DNA of 64,000 nucleotides from NCBI RefSeq assembly GCF_947623445.1, contig NC_135240.1:20212001-20276000 (forward strand), in the 5' to 3' direction. The DNA is from Clavelina lepadiformis (lineage: Eukaryota > Chordata > Ascidiacea > Aplousobranchia > Clavelinidae). Of this stretch, positions 14,301 through 25,192 are shown in pieces. The position numbers were made by a program, and so were the translations under genes. Position 1 is the stretch's first letter. Each line of letters opens with the position of its first letter. Below the pieces are notes generated by a model, which saw nothing but the letters and a program-made list of their open reading frames with translations, did not search any database and was not told the origin of the DNA.

Positions 14301-17300
14301 CGCGATATTTGTCGAAATGACTTATATTATCAACTGAATCGCCTTCGTAATTTATGGCCAACGTACATTCCGACAAATTGGCATTTATTGTTTGTTTACT
14401 AATTTCTGACCGCCATATGGAAAACTCATTTCGCATTGCTACATCGTCCATCTCACCGAATATTGCCAAACTTGTTAAAGAAAAACAGTGCCAAACTTCA
14501 CATTGAATTGTCAACATGTAGTAAAAACTTTGTTGAATTTACTATATCTTGGTATGTTTATTGTTCTTACAATTGTAAAAGAGGATAATACGTGTTTCTA
14601 AGATTAGAATTTTGGTATGAGGGTTTTAATTAGAAATTAGCAGTAAACACTCAAGTGGCCCGTGCAATCATTCGTAAATCACATGTGGGCTTTTGGCGAA
14701 AAAGGTTGGACACTCCTGCTTTAAAGCATAGAAACAAAATAGTATAGGTAACTATTTTAGCAAGTTTATTACATGTAATTCATACTGCTACGCATATCTG
14801 CATTAAAGAGCAATTACACAAAAAACATACACCAGTACTCTGTAAACGTTAACAGCGTCTATAAAATTATAACTATGATTGTAATCACTGCTGCTAATAA
14901 TAGCAGATAGCAGACTCTGTGCTATGTGCACTTCTTCACCGTCTACCCAGTGGGTTGACTTTTGTGCCACAACAAGCCAAGAATGTAAGTTTGTCCAGTC
15001 TTAGCTAAACGTTTTGTGAGCAGTAACATACCAAGTAGTCTTGAATTGTTGCCCTTGACACAGGAGAAATTTTCCATCGCCTCTGAAAAACTTTATCACA
15101 ATCCAGATTATAAGCTTGGGCAATAGAGAGTGCTTCACCAAACTCTTTATCATCCAGCTTTCTCTCATACAACTCCTCAGGCGTTGTTTTGGTTAAAGCG
15201 CTCAAACAATATTTGCGAGTGTGCACCCTGTACAAAAATCTTATAATTAACATGTTTTCTCATTGCAGTTTTTACCATTATTGCCAATTATTGTTTCATT
15301 GAAAATATTTTTTGATCTGAACAAATGTCAAAAGAAAATTTTACTAGTCAGACAAGTCCTACTAACTACAAAAACATCTTTATGGTAGCTGATTTAATAC
15401 CAACCTATCTTTGACATATTTTTCCTCCATTCCTACCCATGAACGGGCTATTTCCATCATGTTGTGAAATGCATTTTTCTCATCAGTATCACCGAAATGC
15501 AAGTTGTCGGCAGTAGCTGACCGTTCCACCTCTATGATACACTGTGAAAAAGTTTAGCATATTTCAGTAAAAATTGACCACAGCAGTAGGTCAAAGACTA
15601 TATTTCGGAAAATTATGAAAAAATTATCATACTTTGAAAACTTGACCTTGATGTAATATAACTTATAACAAAAGATACCTCAAGTATGTAAAATTTTTCA
15701 TTTAAAGTCGAGGCAATTTTACAGTGTGGGGCAATCCATTCACATTGTTCACCAAATAAGTTCACCAGAGATGAGTCTTTAACAGTTACAATGGTGAGAC
15801 CACCGGAACATCTTGAAATAATCAGTGCATCATCATTCCACCATGCAATATCAAAGGGAAAAGGACCAAGTTGATCTATTTAGAAAAATATTAATAATTT
15901 ACATTATTTCATAATGAGATATATCATTTAATTTAAAGGGATCAATTGTATAACCAAAAAAATATCAGTAAAAGTGAAAACTCTTGAAAAAGATTAACTC
16001 AGAACCTTCCACTTTTTTCTTCTTGCCAAAACGTGATGCCATGCTAGGATTGGTTTGATCATAACATGGTTGATTCTCCAAACTCCATTTTGATGTCAAT
16101 TTCATCGATGGAAAACTCCAAAATGACAATACTCCAGCAAAGTGTATAGCAGCAAGTTTTGTGTGATCAGGTGACAGAGCCATTGCATAAATGCCATTCT
16201 AAAAACATCCCAATTATAACATACTAAGACATTTGTGATGTACCAGTAAGTATAAATCATTTTTACTTTTTTGTTATCAGAACTTACCATTTTCATGCTG
16301 TACAATTTGCTCAGAACATCAACTGATAGTGAGGAAATCCTTCGCAATAGACCAGGTCTAAATTTATCCTGAAAAATATTTTATAACACTAAGTTGCAAT
16401 CTTCAGATATTACTTATTAGAGATTTTTGATATACAGTACTGTAGAATCCATTTAATATGATCATTTTGATACGTTCCCAAATTTGGTAGTTTAAAATTC
16501 TCTGTTTGCTATGACCAGTTTTCAATTTATCGCGTCATATATGTAATGTGACAGTGACACGCATATTGTCAATTTACCCTACCAACATTGACTTTAATGT
16601 TGCTGTTTAATGTTAACAAAATAAATGACGAATTAGATGTTTTTTGTGACATCGTGGATTCGTGCATAACTTTATCTATCCTGGTATGGCTGACTGGTAC
16701 TGTATCTGCTTTGGTTATTGTGATCATTTGGATATTATGACCAAAATGGTCTGGTCCCTTCATACCAAGGTGGTCAAAATAAGCGGAGACTACTGTATAA
16801 CAAAAGTAAAATCACAAAAGTGTAAATCACCATTCACCACAGTGGACTTTTCATCTGTCTCATTTGGTCAATAAAAGGAAGGAAATTTATTAGTATATAT
16901 ACCATAACCAGCATTTTTACAATACATACAAAGTTTAAGAGATTGACAAAATTCTGTGGTCAGGACTTTTTGCATAATATGAATTACTGTATTCTGGCAA
17001 GGTGTTAAGATAAATACCCAAAAAAAACTTTAGCACTAGTATGGTAGTTTATAAATTTAGGTTATTATTAAATTTAACGTGTAATACAAACCAGAATTTA
17101 AAGGTTTTATTCTTAAGTACTAGACAAAAGACAAAGTTATCTAACCTTGTTGGTGGAAACTTCATCAGGTAGACTTTTGTAGAATGGATAATCTGATAAA
17201 ATTCTCCATCGTGTAATACCAACTTTACTGGCAGTGATTTTATTGTCATCCTTGGAAAAGTTATTACTACTCCCTCCAATAATTAAAACTCTAACAGAAG

Positions 17301-19322
17301 TAAATAATTAATAAGTAAATCATGCACAATATACACTGGAGTAAGTTTAGATCAGAAAAGGGAAAGTTACGACTACCAAGCCGAATGCGGGAATTCAAAA
17401 CATGTTTAGTTACTCCTCGGCTTAACGAAGACAATAAAGCTAATTCGGTATATGTCATATAAAGAGGTATATAACCAAATGAAGTTACAAACTAATTGTG
17501 ATATCACAAATGACCAAGGCCAGGGCCTGCTGGTAAAAATTCAACAATCAATGTGGTCTTTGGGTCAAACTGAAAAAAACCCTGTTTTAGATACCAATTT
17601 TCGAAACAAGTAACAAAAAATGCACTATAACGTTAAGTATATAAAACATAGAATCCGGCAAATTAAATATAATGTTATACCTTGTTGATTCATCAATAAA
17701 AGCCGAGCTAATGCCATAAACATAGTCTTTGCCAAAGTTAAATTCATGGTAAAGTTCAAAACCACCCAATGGTGATATAAAATAAATTTTTGATAATCCA
17801 GAATATGTGAGGATCAGCAATTCCCATGGAAAATCTTTATTGTCATTTCTTGTTTCCATAAATATCATCGAACAGATATTGTCACTCATACACAATGAAG
17901 AAGATTCTGAACCAGGAGGTGCCTATATAATGAAATTATGTAAAGTTTTCAATTCTAACGAAAATATGCCACGTGTTATTTATAGTACCTTATGTTTTAA
18001 CGTTTTATAATGCATTAATTCTCTACTTGATGTGCAATGATTACTTCACAGTGTTTTGGTTTTAGTTGATTACTTGTGATGATCATTTTGTTATCTCAAA
18101 TTTTGTGCTTTCTTATCTTATCAATAGTTTGACACCTCACCTTTTGCATTGTATAAAATCTGGTGTTAAGTGATTTATGAGGGTCGGTTTGGTTTTGATC
18201 GTGGGGGCTGTTTAATAAAATAAATTGCTTTCTTGGGTTTTACTGATGGTGTCGTGATTCACCGTGAATGTGGGAAAACAGCCTGGCACCAGAAGGCAAG
18301 AATTTTTGTTTACACAATCAATGGTGATTGCTTTGTTTACTGCCAAAAGCATTGTCTGTGTTTACAAATTATGTATATAAATATATAATATATGTATATA
18401 TACAGTACAAAGAAGTTACCAGATCAAAAGCTACAAGCGACTTGCACTTTGTATCAAAAACATGAACTTTTTGTTGATCTAAAGAGACAGCAAATATTGA
18501 GCTGTCATTGGTCCAAGCTAATTTTGCTTGATGAAGAACTTGTAATTCACTGAATTTGTAACTTCCATAAGCTTCTGAAATGTCATCAACCAACCTAAAA
18601 ATTTCAATGATAAAATTTATGTTCAGTTCATAAATATTAAAGCTTCATCAAGACAAGGCTACTTTCCAAGAAAATATACACACAACGGTAAGTTTAAGTA
18701 TTGAATTGGGGCAAAATATCTTTAAGAGTATAACTGTCATCAATTCATCTTATCTTACCAAGTTTCCAAGAGATTAGACTGTGCGATGATAAAAATTTTT
18801 CCACAAGGGCTAATTGAACATGCCCATCTATTCTTTTGTATTTTAAGTTGAATCAAAGCATCTGGTGTGATGGTTAAACTCAGCTGCTTCTGCGGTACAC
18901 CAGCCTGCCAATAAAACTCAAACTCAACTCAACTTATAGCAAAGGACACAGAAAAACTTCTTTTCATTAGCTAAGGTTTATGGTTTTCATTTACCAGATG
19001 AAGCAGGCCCCATGCTCTTTTTGCAGCAGTGGACACAATGTCTTTTCCAGCCTTGAAAAGTGTATTAGCCAACCTTTTGGCTTCTCCTGGTGACTGGATA
19101 ATGTAAATAAGTGCTCACATTATGACAATGCAATGGAAAATAATATTTGAATCAACTTTATATACTTTTTGGCATTGATTGCAAACAAGACTGCAAGTTT
19201 GATAGAACATCTTTCTGTGACACAAGATGAACAGATTAAATAATGTTTGAACCAACCTTAACTTCTTTTTCTTGCGGCCAATCTAGTAAATGCACGATGT
19301 CATACAATAACTTTTCAGACAT
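2086..19322 (-). CDS. NBAS: NBAS (NAG) subunit of the NRZ tethering complex, complete gene
   Basis: NBAS forms the NRZ complex with RINT1 and ZW10 at the ER, capturing COPI vesicles in Golgi-to-ER transport; it is also linked to nonsense-mediated decay. I count about 49 exons, nearly all with GT-AG ends and introns of roughly 70-500 bases. The start is ATG at 19320-19322 (MSEKLLYDIVHLLDWPQ, resembling the human N-terminus LYDLLVNTEWP). The stop is at 2086-2088, after ISEAATLLLRYKGSHSAFAT, which aligns with the human C-terminus AEAGSLLLAVRGTHQAF. Colinear matches occur throughout, for example LSPDHTKLAAIHFAGVLSFW (near 16150) and TTPEELYERKLDDKEF (near 15170). The order is beta-propeller, Sec39 helical region, C-terminal helical region, as in the human protein of about 2,370 residues. 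Two or three small exons (near 17510-17560 and 8950-9050) are uncertain. Three mobile elements sit in its introns. Confidence 0.95.
3403..3640 (+). repeat. tRNA-derived SINE in an NBAS intron
   Basis: The head starts CGCCCATGGCTGAGTGGATT; TGGCTGAGTGG matches the pol III A box (TRGCNNAGYNGG). About 40 bases on, AGCTTCCAATCTC is a decayed B box. The body (AAAAAGCTCTC...GGTGAAATAACATGG) is shared with a second copy near 34597. The 3' limit is approximate and no target duplication was located. A normal tRNA is excluded by the poor B box and lack of a closing acceptor stem. Confidence 0.6.
8600..14207 (-). other. NBAS: NBAS central Sec39-type helical exons
   Basis: Approximate exons: 14075-14207 (WVFRECTDRVPDTIDDTKEL; human WVLHECLERVPENVDAAKEL), 13795-13945 (very acidic), 13549-13660 (RFQDRLATYQLLLGG), 12891-13025, 12384-12595, 12038-12305 (DWYHTRAMQMEKLSCQT), 11805-11965, 11576-11720, 11343-11488, 11012-11182, 10711-10790, 10357-10562 (STNLVLSASKEYFDAASVP; human DLVLAASREYF), 10031-10206, 9924-9980, 9745-9868, 9301-9450, 9159-9208, about 8940-9050 (uncertain), 8607-8793 (ELYQQGCPAFYLSIIPTP). 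This part corresponds to the Sec39 region shared with yeast Dsl3/Sec39, the vesicle-tether scaffold. Confidence 0.8.
14255..14718. mobile_element. Non-autonomous hAT element, family A, copy 1 (464 bp)
   Basis: Ends are CAGGGGTGTCCAACC and GGTTGGACACTCCTG, an imperfect terminal inverted repeat. It is flanked by a perfect 8-base duplication CTTTAAAG (14247-14254 and 14719-14726). It sits in an NBAS intron. Just inside the ends are GTGGCCCG and AGTGGCCCG motifs. A 99-residue minus-strand ORF crosses it (14218-14517), but I recognise no transposase domain in it. A second copy lies inverted at 56070-56426. Confidence 0.92.
16435..16795. mobile_element. TA-flanked MITE, probably Tc1/mariner-pogo type (361 bp)
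   Basis: The right end read inward is CAGTAGTCTCCGCTTATTTT and the left is CAGTACTGTAGAATCCATTT; both are bordered by TA (16433-16434 and 16796-16797). The inverted similarity continues patchily for about 55 bases (left GATACGTTCCCAAATTTGG against right GGTATGAAGGGACC...TTTTGG). It lies in an NBAS intron and has no transposase. The left end is diverged, so the exact boundary there is less sure. Confidence 0.65.
18371..18404. repeat. AT microsatellite in an NBAS intron
   Basis: A run of TATA/ATATG units just downstream of the 18418-18594 exon on the minus strand. It is simple sequence with no sign of another function. Confidence 0.7.
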
Positions 19323-21312
19323 TCTGTCAACTTCTCAGCTAAAGCATTAAGAGTAAATAAATGTCACAATAAGATTACAAAGAAAACATCTGCAATAAAA
19401 CGAAGCAAAATGAGGCATATTGTCACAGTTGTTTACTGCCAGAAATGCTTGCAAATATCATCATGACTGACAAAGGTGGAAGAGAGTCTTGCATTTTGCT
19501 TTTCTGAGTAATTAGAGTTCTAAAACCTTGGAGAACATCGCCGCAAGCAAGTCAACTAACCTGGTTCCAAACTAATTCTTAATGCAATGATAAACACAAG
19601 TTAGTATAGAAAAATATATAACATATACACATTTTATTTTCCTTTAGAGTCTATCACCTAAGTTGGTACACATCTTTTGCAAATGTATTCCTTATGATAC
19701 TTTTTGCAGAAAATTAGAAGACATAGTTTGCTATTGATAGCAATATTTGAGCATAGTTTAGAGCTTTTCCACATTTGTGCTTACAGAAAATTTAGATCCG
19801 TGCAGAAAAAAGAAACTTTAAAGCAACAATAAAGACAAGAAAGAAACTGACATACAAGTGAGCGAAAAAATACCTCTTAGCTTGTTTCTTTTGGAGTCCA
19901 ATCTAGATTGATGTGGTTCAACCAGATCTAAATGTTAAGACTTCAAAAAAATTGGAGGTGCTGTTAACCATAGCCACAGTTACCAACTCGTAAGCCAGTG
20001 ACAGTGCTTATGCACAGTTTTGCACACCCTAGATCTCGGTGAAACCTGCCAAGAAGTAGAAACCAGCTTGACCATGGCCAAAGCACTAGTGTTTGTATCC
20101 ACTTTGCTTTCAGTAAGACTAAGGCTCCGGTGGTCAGTCAATTCAACCAAAGGACGATTTAAACTGCAAACATTAGTTACAATTGTTGTTTTGAGCTTAA
20201 TTGGATTAAATGGTGCGAGTTTGAATTGATATGGAACCATGTTGTATGGCTTATGTTCAGTCAAGTATGTAAAAAATTTATTAAAAATTTATCTTGACTA
20301 TTAAACTACCATGAAATACACACCAGCACAAAGCACAACTGCACTGTGGAATTTTGCACATTTAATAGTTTGGCAAAAGCTACCATAAACCTAATCAGTA
20401 GTGCAAATAGAGTAATACCCCAGACTGCGAATTTTTGACATTTTTCAAGAAAATCTTGGTTACGCAAAAGACCCAAGGGTGCAATGCAAATGTAGGTCTA
20501 TAAAATGCACTCACAGGCTGTCAGTTGTGTGAGTTTTGATGATTTAGCAAATGTACCTGTACAGCTTCCATGCTATAAAAACCTACAATAAATTAATTAA
20601 AAATACATAAAGATTGTGTCCATAATTGACTAAATACGAACCAAATTCATCTAACCATCATCGACTTTGGCGTGACACTGAGAGTCAATTCACGTCTTGG
20701 CGCAACCAAGTCGACTGAAAATTCACTTTTTCAGACGGTCCTTCCTTTTTAAATTATTTTTTAGAAATCGTAGTTGGTATAATCTCTTTGGCGTAATCGT
20801 ATTGTACGCCAAACTGACCTTCAGCGCACGCATCGCATGGAATGTACGCTGGCGGCCTGGCTTAGAAGCCTTGCTTGACTCTGCAAACCGGGTAAAACAA
20901 ATCTAACGATTTACGAACTCCGTCCGTGAAAATTAAACACCAGTATGAATAATAACGTTAATGACGTGATCTCAAATTCAATGACACGGAATACAGTAAC
21001 TTTGCACAGACCCAAATTTCGACACGTCACGTATTTAACTCAATGGCAAACTTAGCAAACCAACTTCGGAAGTTGATGTTTGTTGAAGGGAAATTCCCTA
21101 ATATAAATTCGATCAAAAAGTATCTTGACATATTCTCTAAAGTCTAAACAAATAAAAAAAATTAATACGAAGAACTAAGGTATAATTATTGCCATTATAA
21201 AACATTCGATAAATTTTTAATATTGAAAACACTATAAAATAAGCTGTTATTTCACATTATTCATTTTTGACCATTTTTTGCTATATTTTATTCTTTGTTC
21301 GTCTACTGAGAG
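19323..21312. other. NBAS upstream region without an identified gene
   Basis: This 2 kb must hold the NBAS promoter and 5' UTR. A possible acceptor (TTAATGCTTTAG on the minus strand) precedes the NBAS ATG by about 20 bases, so the first coding exon may be spliced to an upstream or trans-spliced leader. The ORFs near 19980-20264 (both strands) and 20697-20906 show no family resemblance and are not called. No TATA box stands out. Confidence 0.5.
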
Positions 21313-23890
21313 CAAGGCCGGATTTCGGGGCGGCCCAAGATGCTCGGACCCCAGAGCTACTCACCAGTTTTTTTGGTCAGCTACACTGTGTTACAAATGA
21401 ACAAAAGTAAATTGATGAATAATTCAAAAATGTTCACAAAATTTTAAAGTTTTGTCTAAATTTAACTTTTAATTTTCCCAAGATTTAAATTGCATTGCGT
21501 ATTTTAATAGTTTCAAACTGCGCTGGAAAATTTTATTTTTTTTAAACTAAGACTAATTAAAAACCGGTTACACACGTTGATCTCTCAAAAATGACTTGTT
21601 GAGAATATCGTATTTACGAATGGGACCATAATTGAGACATAGCCCTCCTATATCGGACTCAAATTTTGTGGACCACGTCTTTTTGTTCATCCTTTGCGAC
21701 TCCACATCGGCTATAATACGTTGCTATAATAACCACTGCAATACTGTGTATTAAGTACGGTGATATAACATGAAAGCTTCAGACAACATTGTTATAAAAC
21801 AATGACCAAAATTAAGAACATAAATGGCTGATCTTGAAACACGACAGATTGCTTGTCGTTCTGGTTATCCAGCATCGAGAGAAAGTTTGTAAAGAGCCTA
21901 TTTCCAACAATGCAAATTGAGCACTGTCGTTGCTGATACTGAATTGTTCACTGTTTGATCAAGTTGTAAAAGCATAATAAAAGGTTATTCACGTTGTCCA
22001 AAGTGGATGTTGAAAGGATATTGTATTACAAAACTCATTTTGAAGTGAGTAGGTGAGACCGGGGCTAGTTGGAAAGCGGGGTTAGTTGAAACATCGCTGT
22101 TTTAGTACTCCCCGAACATCTTTGTAAATCTTTACTGCCCCTTAGTGATTGACAACTATGTTAACTATTCGCCATATTAATTTTATTGGTCTCAGAGCAG
22201 AAGCATAAGAGTGGTACACGTTTTTCTGTTTTTTACACTTTGAACTAAAATTCGAGCTTGTTGGTAAATATAGTGTAACATAGTGCTCTAGAGAGATAAG
22301 TGAAAGTTCATTAGTCTATATTGACCGTAGATGCCATGGTACCAGAAAAGGCAGAGGCAATTAAATTACCTGGTTTAGTGGTTACATAAAAAGTAAGTTT
22401 TCTCTCCCATGTGTATACGGGGTTAGTTGGAAAAATTTGAATGGGGTTAGTTGGAATATGTAAAATCATATGAGTAAAAATTTCTTTTATTAATGCTTGA
22501 TGGAATTCATATTTTTTACTTATACAGCCTCGTACAGTTAAGTTGGAACTTGTTATTTGATACAGATCGATAAATAGCTACACTTTATAATTGAAAGTAT
22601 GCGCGAGTATAAACGCAAAACTCAACGTGGATCTACGCGGATCAACGAAACGCTGTCAGCAGAAATTTGTCTTCGCTGTTGACTAGTCGGGCTAAAATCC
22701 ACAATAGATTGATTGACATGCAAAGAACAGACAATTTGAATACTGTATATAACAAATCGATGTATGTTCAACTAACCCCGTGTGGTTTTCCAACAAGCCC
22801 CGGCTTCGGGGTTAGTTGAAACACGTGACTGAGGTCTGAAAAATTAAAGTTTGTGCGTAAACCTGTAACAATTTCTGGTCAGTCTTTTGTAATAAGTTGT
22901 AGATGATCGTAGTCATTATGCCAGACCTGATAAAGGTTTCGAAGATCATTCTGAATTTTGGTGGTTTAAATTTTCCTAAAATTTTTTCCAACTAACCCCG
23001 GTCTCCCCTACAGCTACGGTCCCTATACCTAATACAAGTTTCGTTGAGAGTTAGGCCTATGCTCAGATTTTTTGGTAAAATATTAGTGGTCAAGAAAGTT
23101 TTAAAATTTCGTTGATATCACTAACTTAATCGTTGTGTAGCTTACTATTGAATTTTGTGGGTCTTTTCTAAATATTTTTGGGACAAATCTATTTCAGCAG
23201 ATTGACGTAAAAATGCCGTTCCGAAAAACGTCAAAATTTTAAAACGTTTTCAGAATTTATGTCATTTACCCTCCTAAATACAATTTTATGCTAACACAAG
23301 TGTATTTAGGGAGGAGGCATTGAGCCATTCCGAACCTAAAGTTTTTAAACCGTAGACCTTTTTACGTTTTCAGTATATTTTGTTTATTGTATATTTCCTT
23401 GTTTGCGACTACTTATCAGTTACAACCTGCACAGAAAACGCATAAGAATAATATAATTAATTAATAGGCGGGTTTACAAGGTTACAAAATCGATATATGC
23501 GAGCTAATCCTGCCATGTTGTAGCCTACACCGCATCTTAAAAAGTGAAAACTATTATTTGGTTGGCGTATTGTCCACATAGATACGAAAATAGATTTCGT
23601 TTAAGACGTTTTAAAGCGGTATTTGAGCGGTAAAAGCACAACACTTTTCAATTTGCGCATTTGGGAGGGGTAGCCAAGTTCGGGGATTTAAACTTTGTGG
23701 CGCTTAAATTTTAATTTTATTAATTAAAAATTAAAAATATAAAATTTTAAGTCGAGTATAAAAGTCAAAAAAGACAAAGTTAACCTTAAGAGTGCAAAAT
23801 TATATCTTGTTTCGTATTTTAATTTTATTAATGAAAGGTGTTCCACCAATGCTGGGCTCCAGGGCACTCCACCGTGTAAATCCGGCGCTG
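21313..23890. mobile_element. Long hAT-like element (2,578 bp) holding a nested element
   Basis: The left end CAAGGCCGGATTT and right end AAATCCGGCGCTG form a short inverted repeat of the CAGNGCCGGATTT type seen in hAT elements. Flanks are ACTGAGAG (21305-21312) and ATTGAGAG (23891-23898), a 7/8 target duplication. No transposase ORF survives. A second inverted-repeat element occupies 22049-23011. A hairpin with arms at 23269-23282 and 23301-23314 (CCTAAATACA core) lies in the right part. Confidence 0.68.
22049..23011. mobile_element. Inverted-repeat element with internal GGGGTTAGTTGGAA motifs (963 bp)
   Basis: Both ends read inward as GTAGG(T/G)GAGACCGGGG(C/T)(T/A)AGTTGGAAA. Extra copies of GGGGTTAGTTGGAA occur near 22078, 22420 and 22442, and of the reverse form CAACTAACCCC near 22768, with GGGGTTAGTTGAAAC near 22806. 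There is no coding sequence. I could not find a clear target duplication, so the superfamily is not assigned. Confidence 0.68.
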
Positions 23891-25192
23891 ATTGAGAGGG
23901 ATTCGGGGATTAGCGTTTGTAAGCAGTGAAATAGTTCTCGGTTAAGAAAATATTTTAGGTTGATTTACTTACAAGTTAGATTATTTTGTTTCTTAAGAAA
24001 TTAATTGGCTTATGTTATACCGACATTGTGGTAGAACCAGTAAAATATATCACGTATTTATTCTTCAGAACAATTCGAATTCTTTGTTGATGATAGATTC
24101 GCAATTAGGTTTGGAAAGTTATAGCTATACTTGTGATCTACAATTTTTATTTAGCTATTACTAGTGTCATTTGCACGGGCAAACAATAATTTAAACATTA
24201 AAAATAGCATAACAGAAAGTTATGCTTTGATACGAAGTACACTTTCTTGAAGTGATGCTATTTATAAGTTATAGCATTAAAATAAAAGTTACATTTTATA
24301 AAAAAAATATAGATCAAGTTAATTTCAAGAACAGCGAATTGAAGTAGGATACAGTTTAGCACCGAGGAGAAAAGTATATTTTTATGCTTGATGCCTGAAC
24401 TTTGTAAAGATACATACAAGTAGGCCTAGGCTAATTTTGACAATTGGACTAAAGGCTATGTGTCGAAACAAAAAAGCAAGCGAGTAACACAATTGAAAAT
24501 GCAAGCAAGAACAAGTAACAAAAAGACTTTGCCAAAAATTTTTAAAAACATAGATTTGTGCATGTTATTAAAAATTTTTTTAGAATCACCCCATGATAAC
24601 AGCAATGGTTAACAGCCTGCATTGATATAAATCTACATTTTTTGTTGTGATTTATGCAATTTATCATTGAACAAGTTAATAAAAGTATAACAAAAAGTAA
24701 TATTTTTTAAAAGTATAACAAGAGGACAACAATTTGGTATAAGCTTACAAGACATTTGTTTTAAGCAAGGCACCATTTTATCGCAATAAACACCATGTTT
24801 TTATAACACTGAATCATGCGGATGATGCGGTATAAGATAATCAAACTACTCTTTGTCAAAAAAATAATAAAAATAAGTTATGTCAGTGTCACAAACGGTA
24901 GGGCCTTTTACTCACTATTCAGAAGGCGAAAAGGAGACTGCTACCTTCTTCAAATGGTGAGAAAAGGCTCCACCAATTAAACTTGCCGGCTAATAAGTAC
25001 AAGATCGCTCAAACAAAACCATTATCTCTTTCGTCTTCTGTGTAGTGACTAAAAGGCTCGATCGTATACACATTTTCAGGTATTATAACCACTGATGTAA
25101 AATGGTGATTGAGGAGATTGTTTTCTTTAGCAGTTGCAAATAGATAAGTCCAAGATATATTAATTTATATATGGCTTGAAATCGTCAGGCAA
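23891..25192. other. AT-rich intergenic region, 3' of TBATA
   Basis: No ORF, RNA gene or clear repeat was seen. It should contain the TBATA 3' UTR next to 25193, but no perfect minus-strand AATAAA was noted there. Confidence 0.5.

Larger units (their letters stand above)
15033..19322 (-). other. NBAS: NBAS N-terminal beta-propeller exons
   Basis: Exons in transcript order, approximate except the first: 19257-19322 (start), 18994-19095 (SPGEAKRLANTLFKAGKD), 18760-18904, 18418-18594 (LAWTNDSSIFAVSLDQQ, a WD-like blade), 17665-17922, a small uncertain one near 17512-17560, 17143-17293 (VLIIGGSSNNF; human LLLVGG), 16286-16370, 16005-16200, 15693-15872 (DIAWWNDDALIISRCSGGLT), 15403-15542, 15033-15230. 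Blades show the recurrent hydrophobic-SPDG/NDxx-hydrophobic pattern of the Nbas_N domain. In the family this propeller precedes the Sec39 domain. Confidence 0.85.

Noticed and set aside
19980..20264. Overlapping ORFs on both strands upstream of NBAS
   Set aside because: Neither has a recognised domain, splice context or hydrophobic or charged pattern typical of a protein; open frames on both strands suggest chance.
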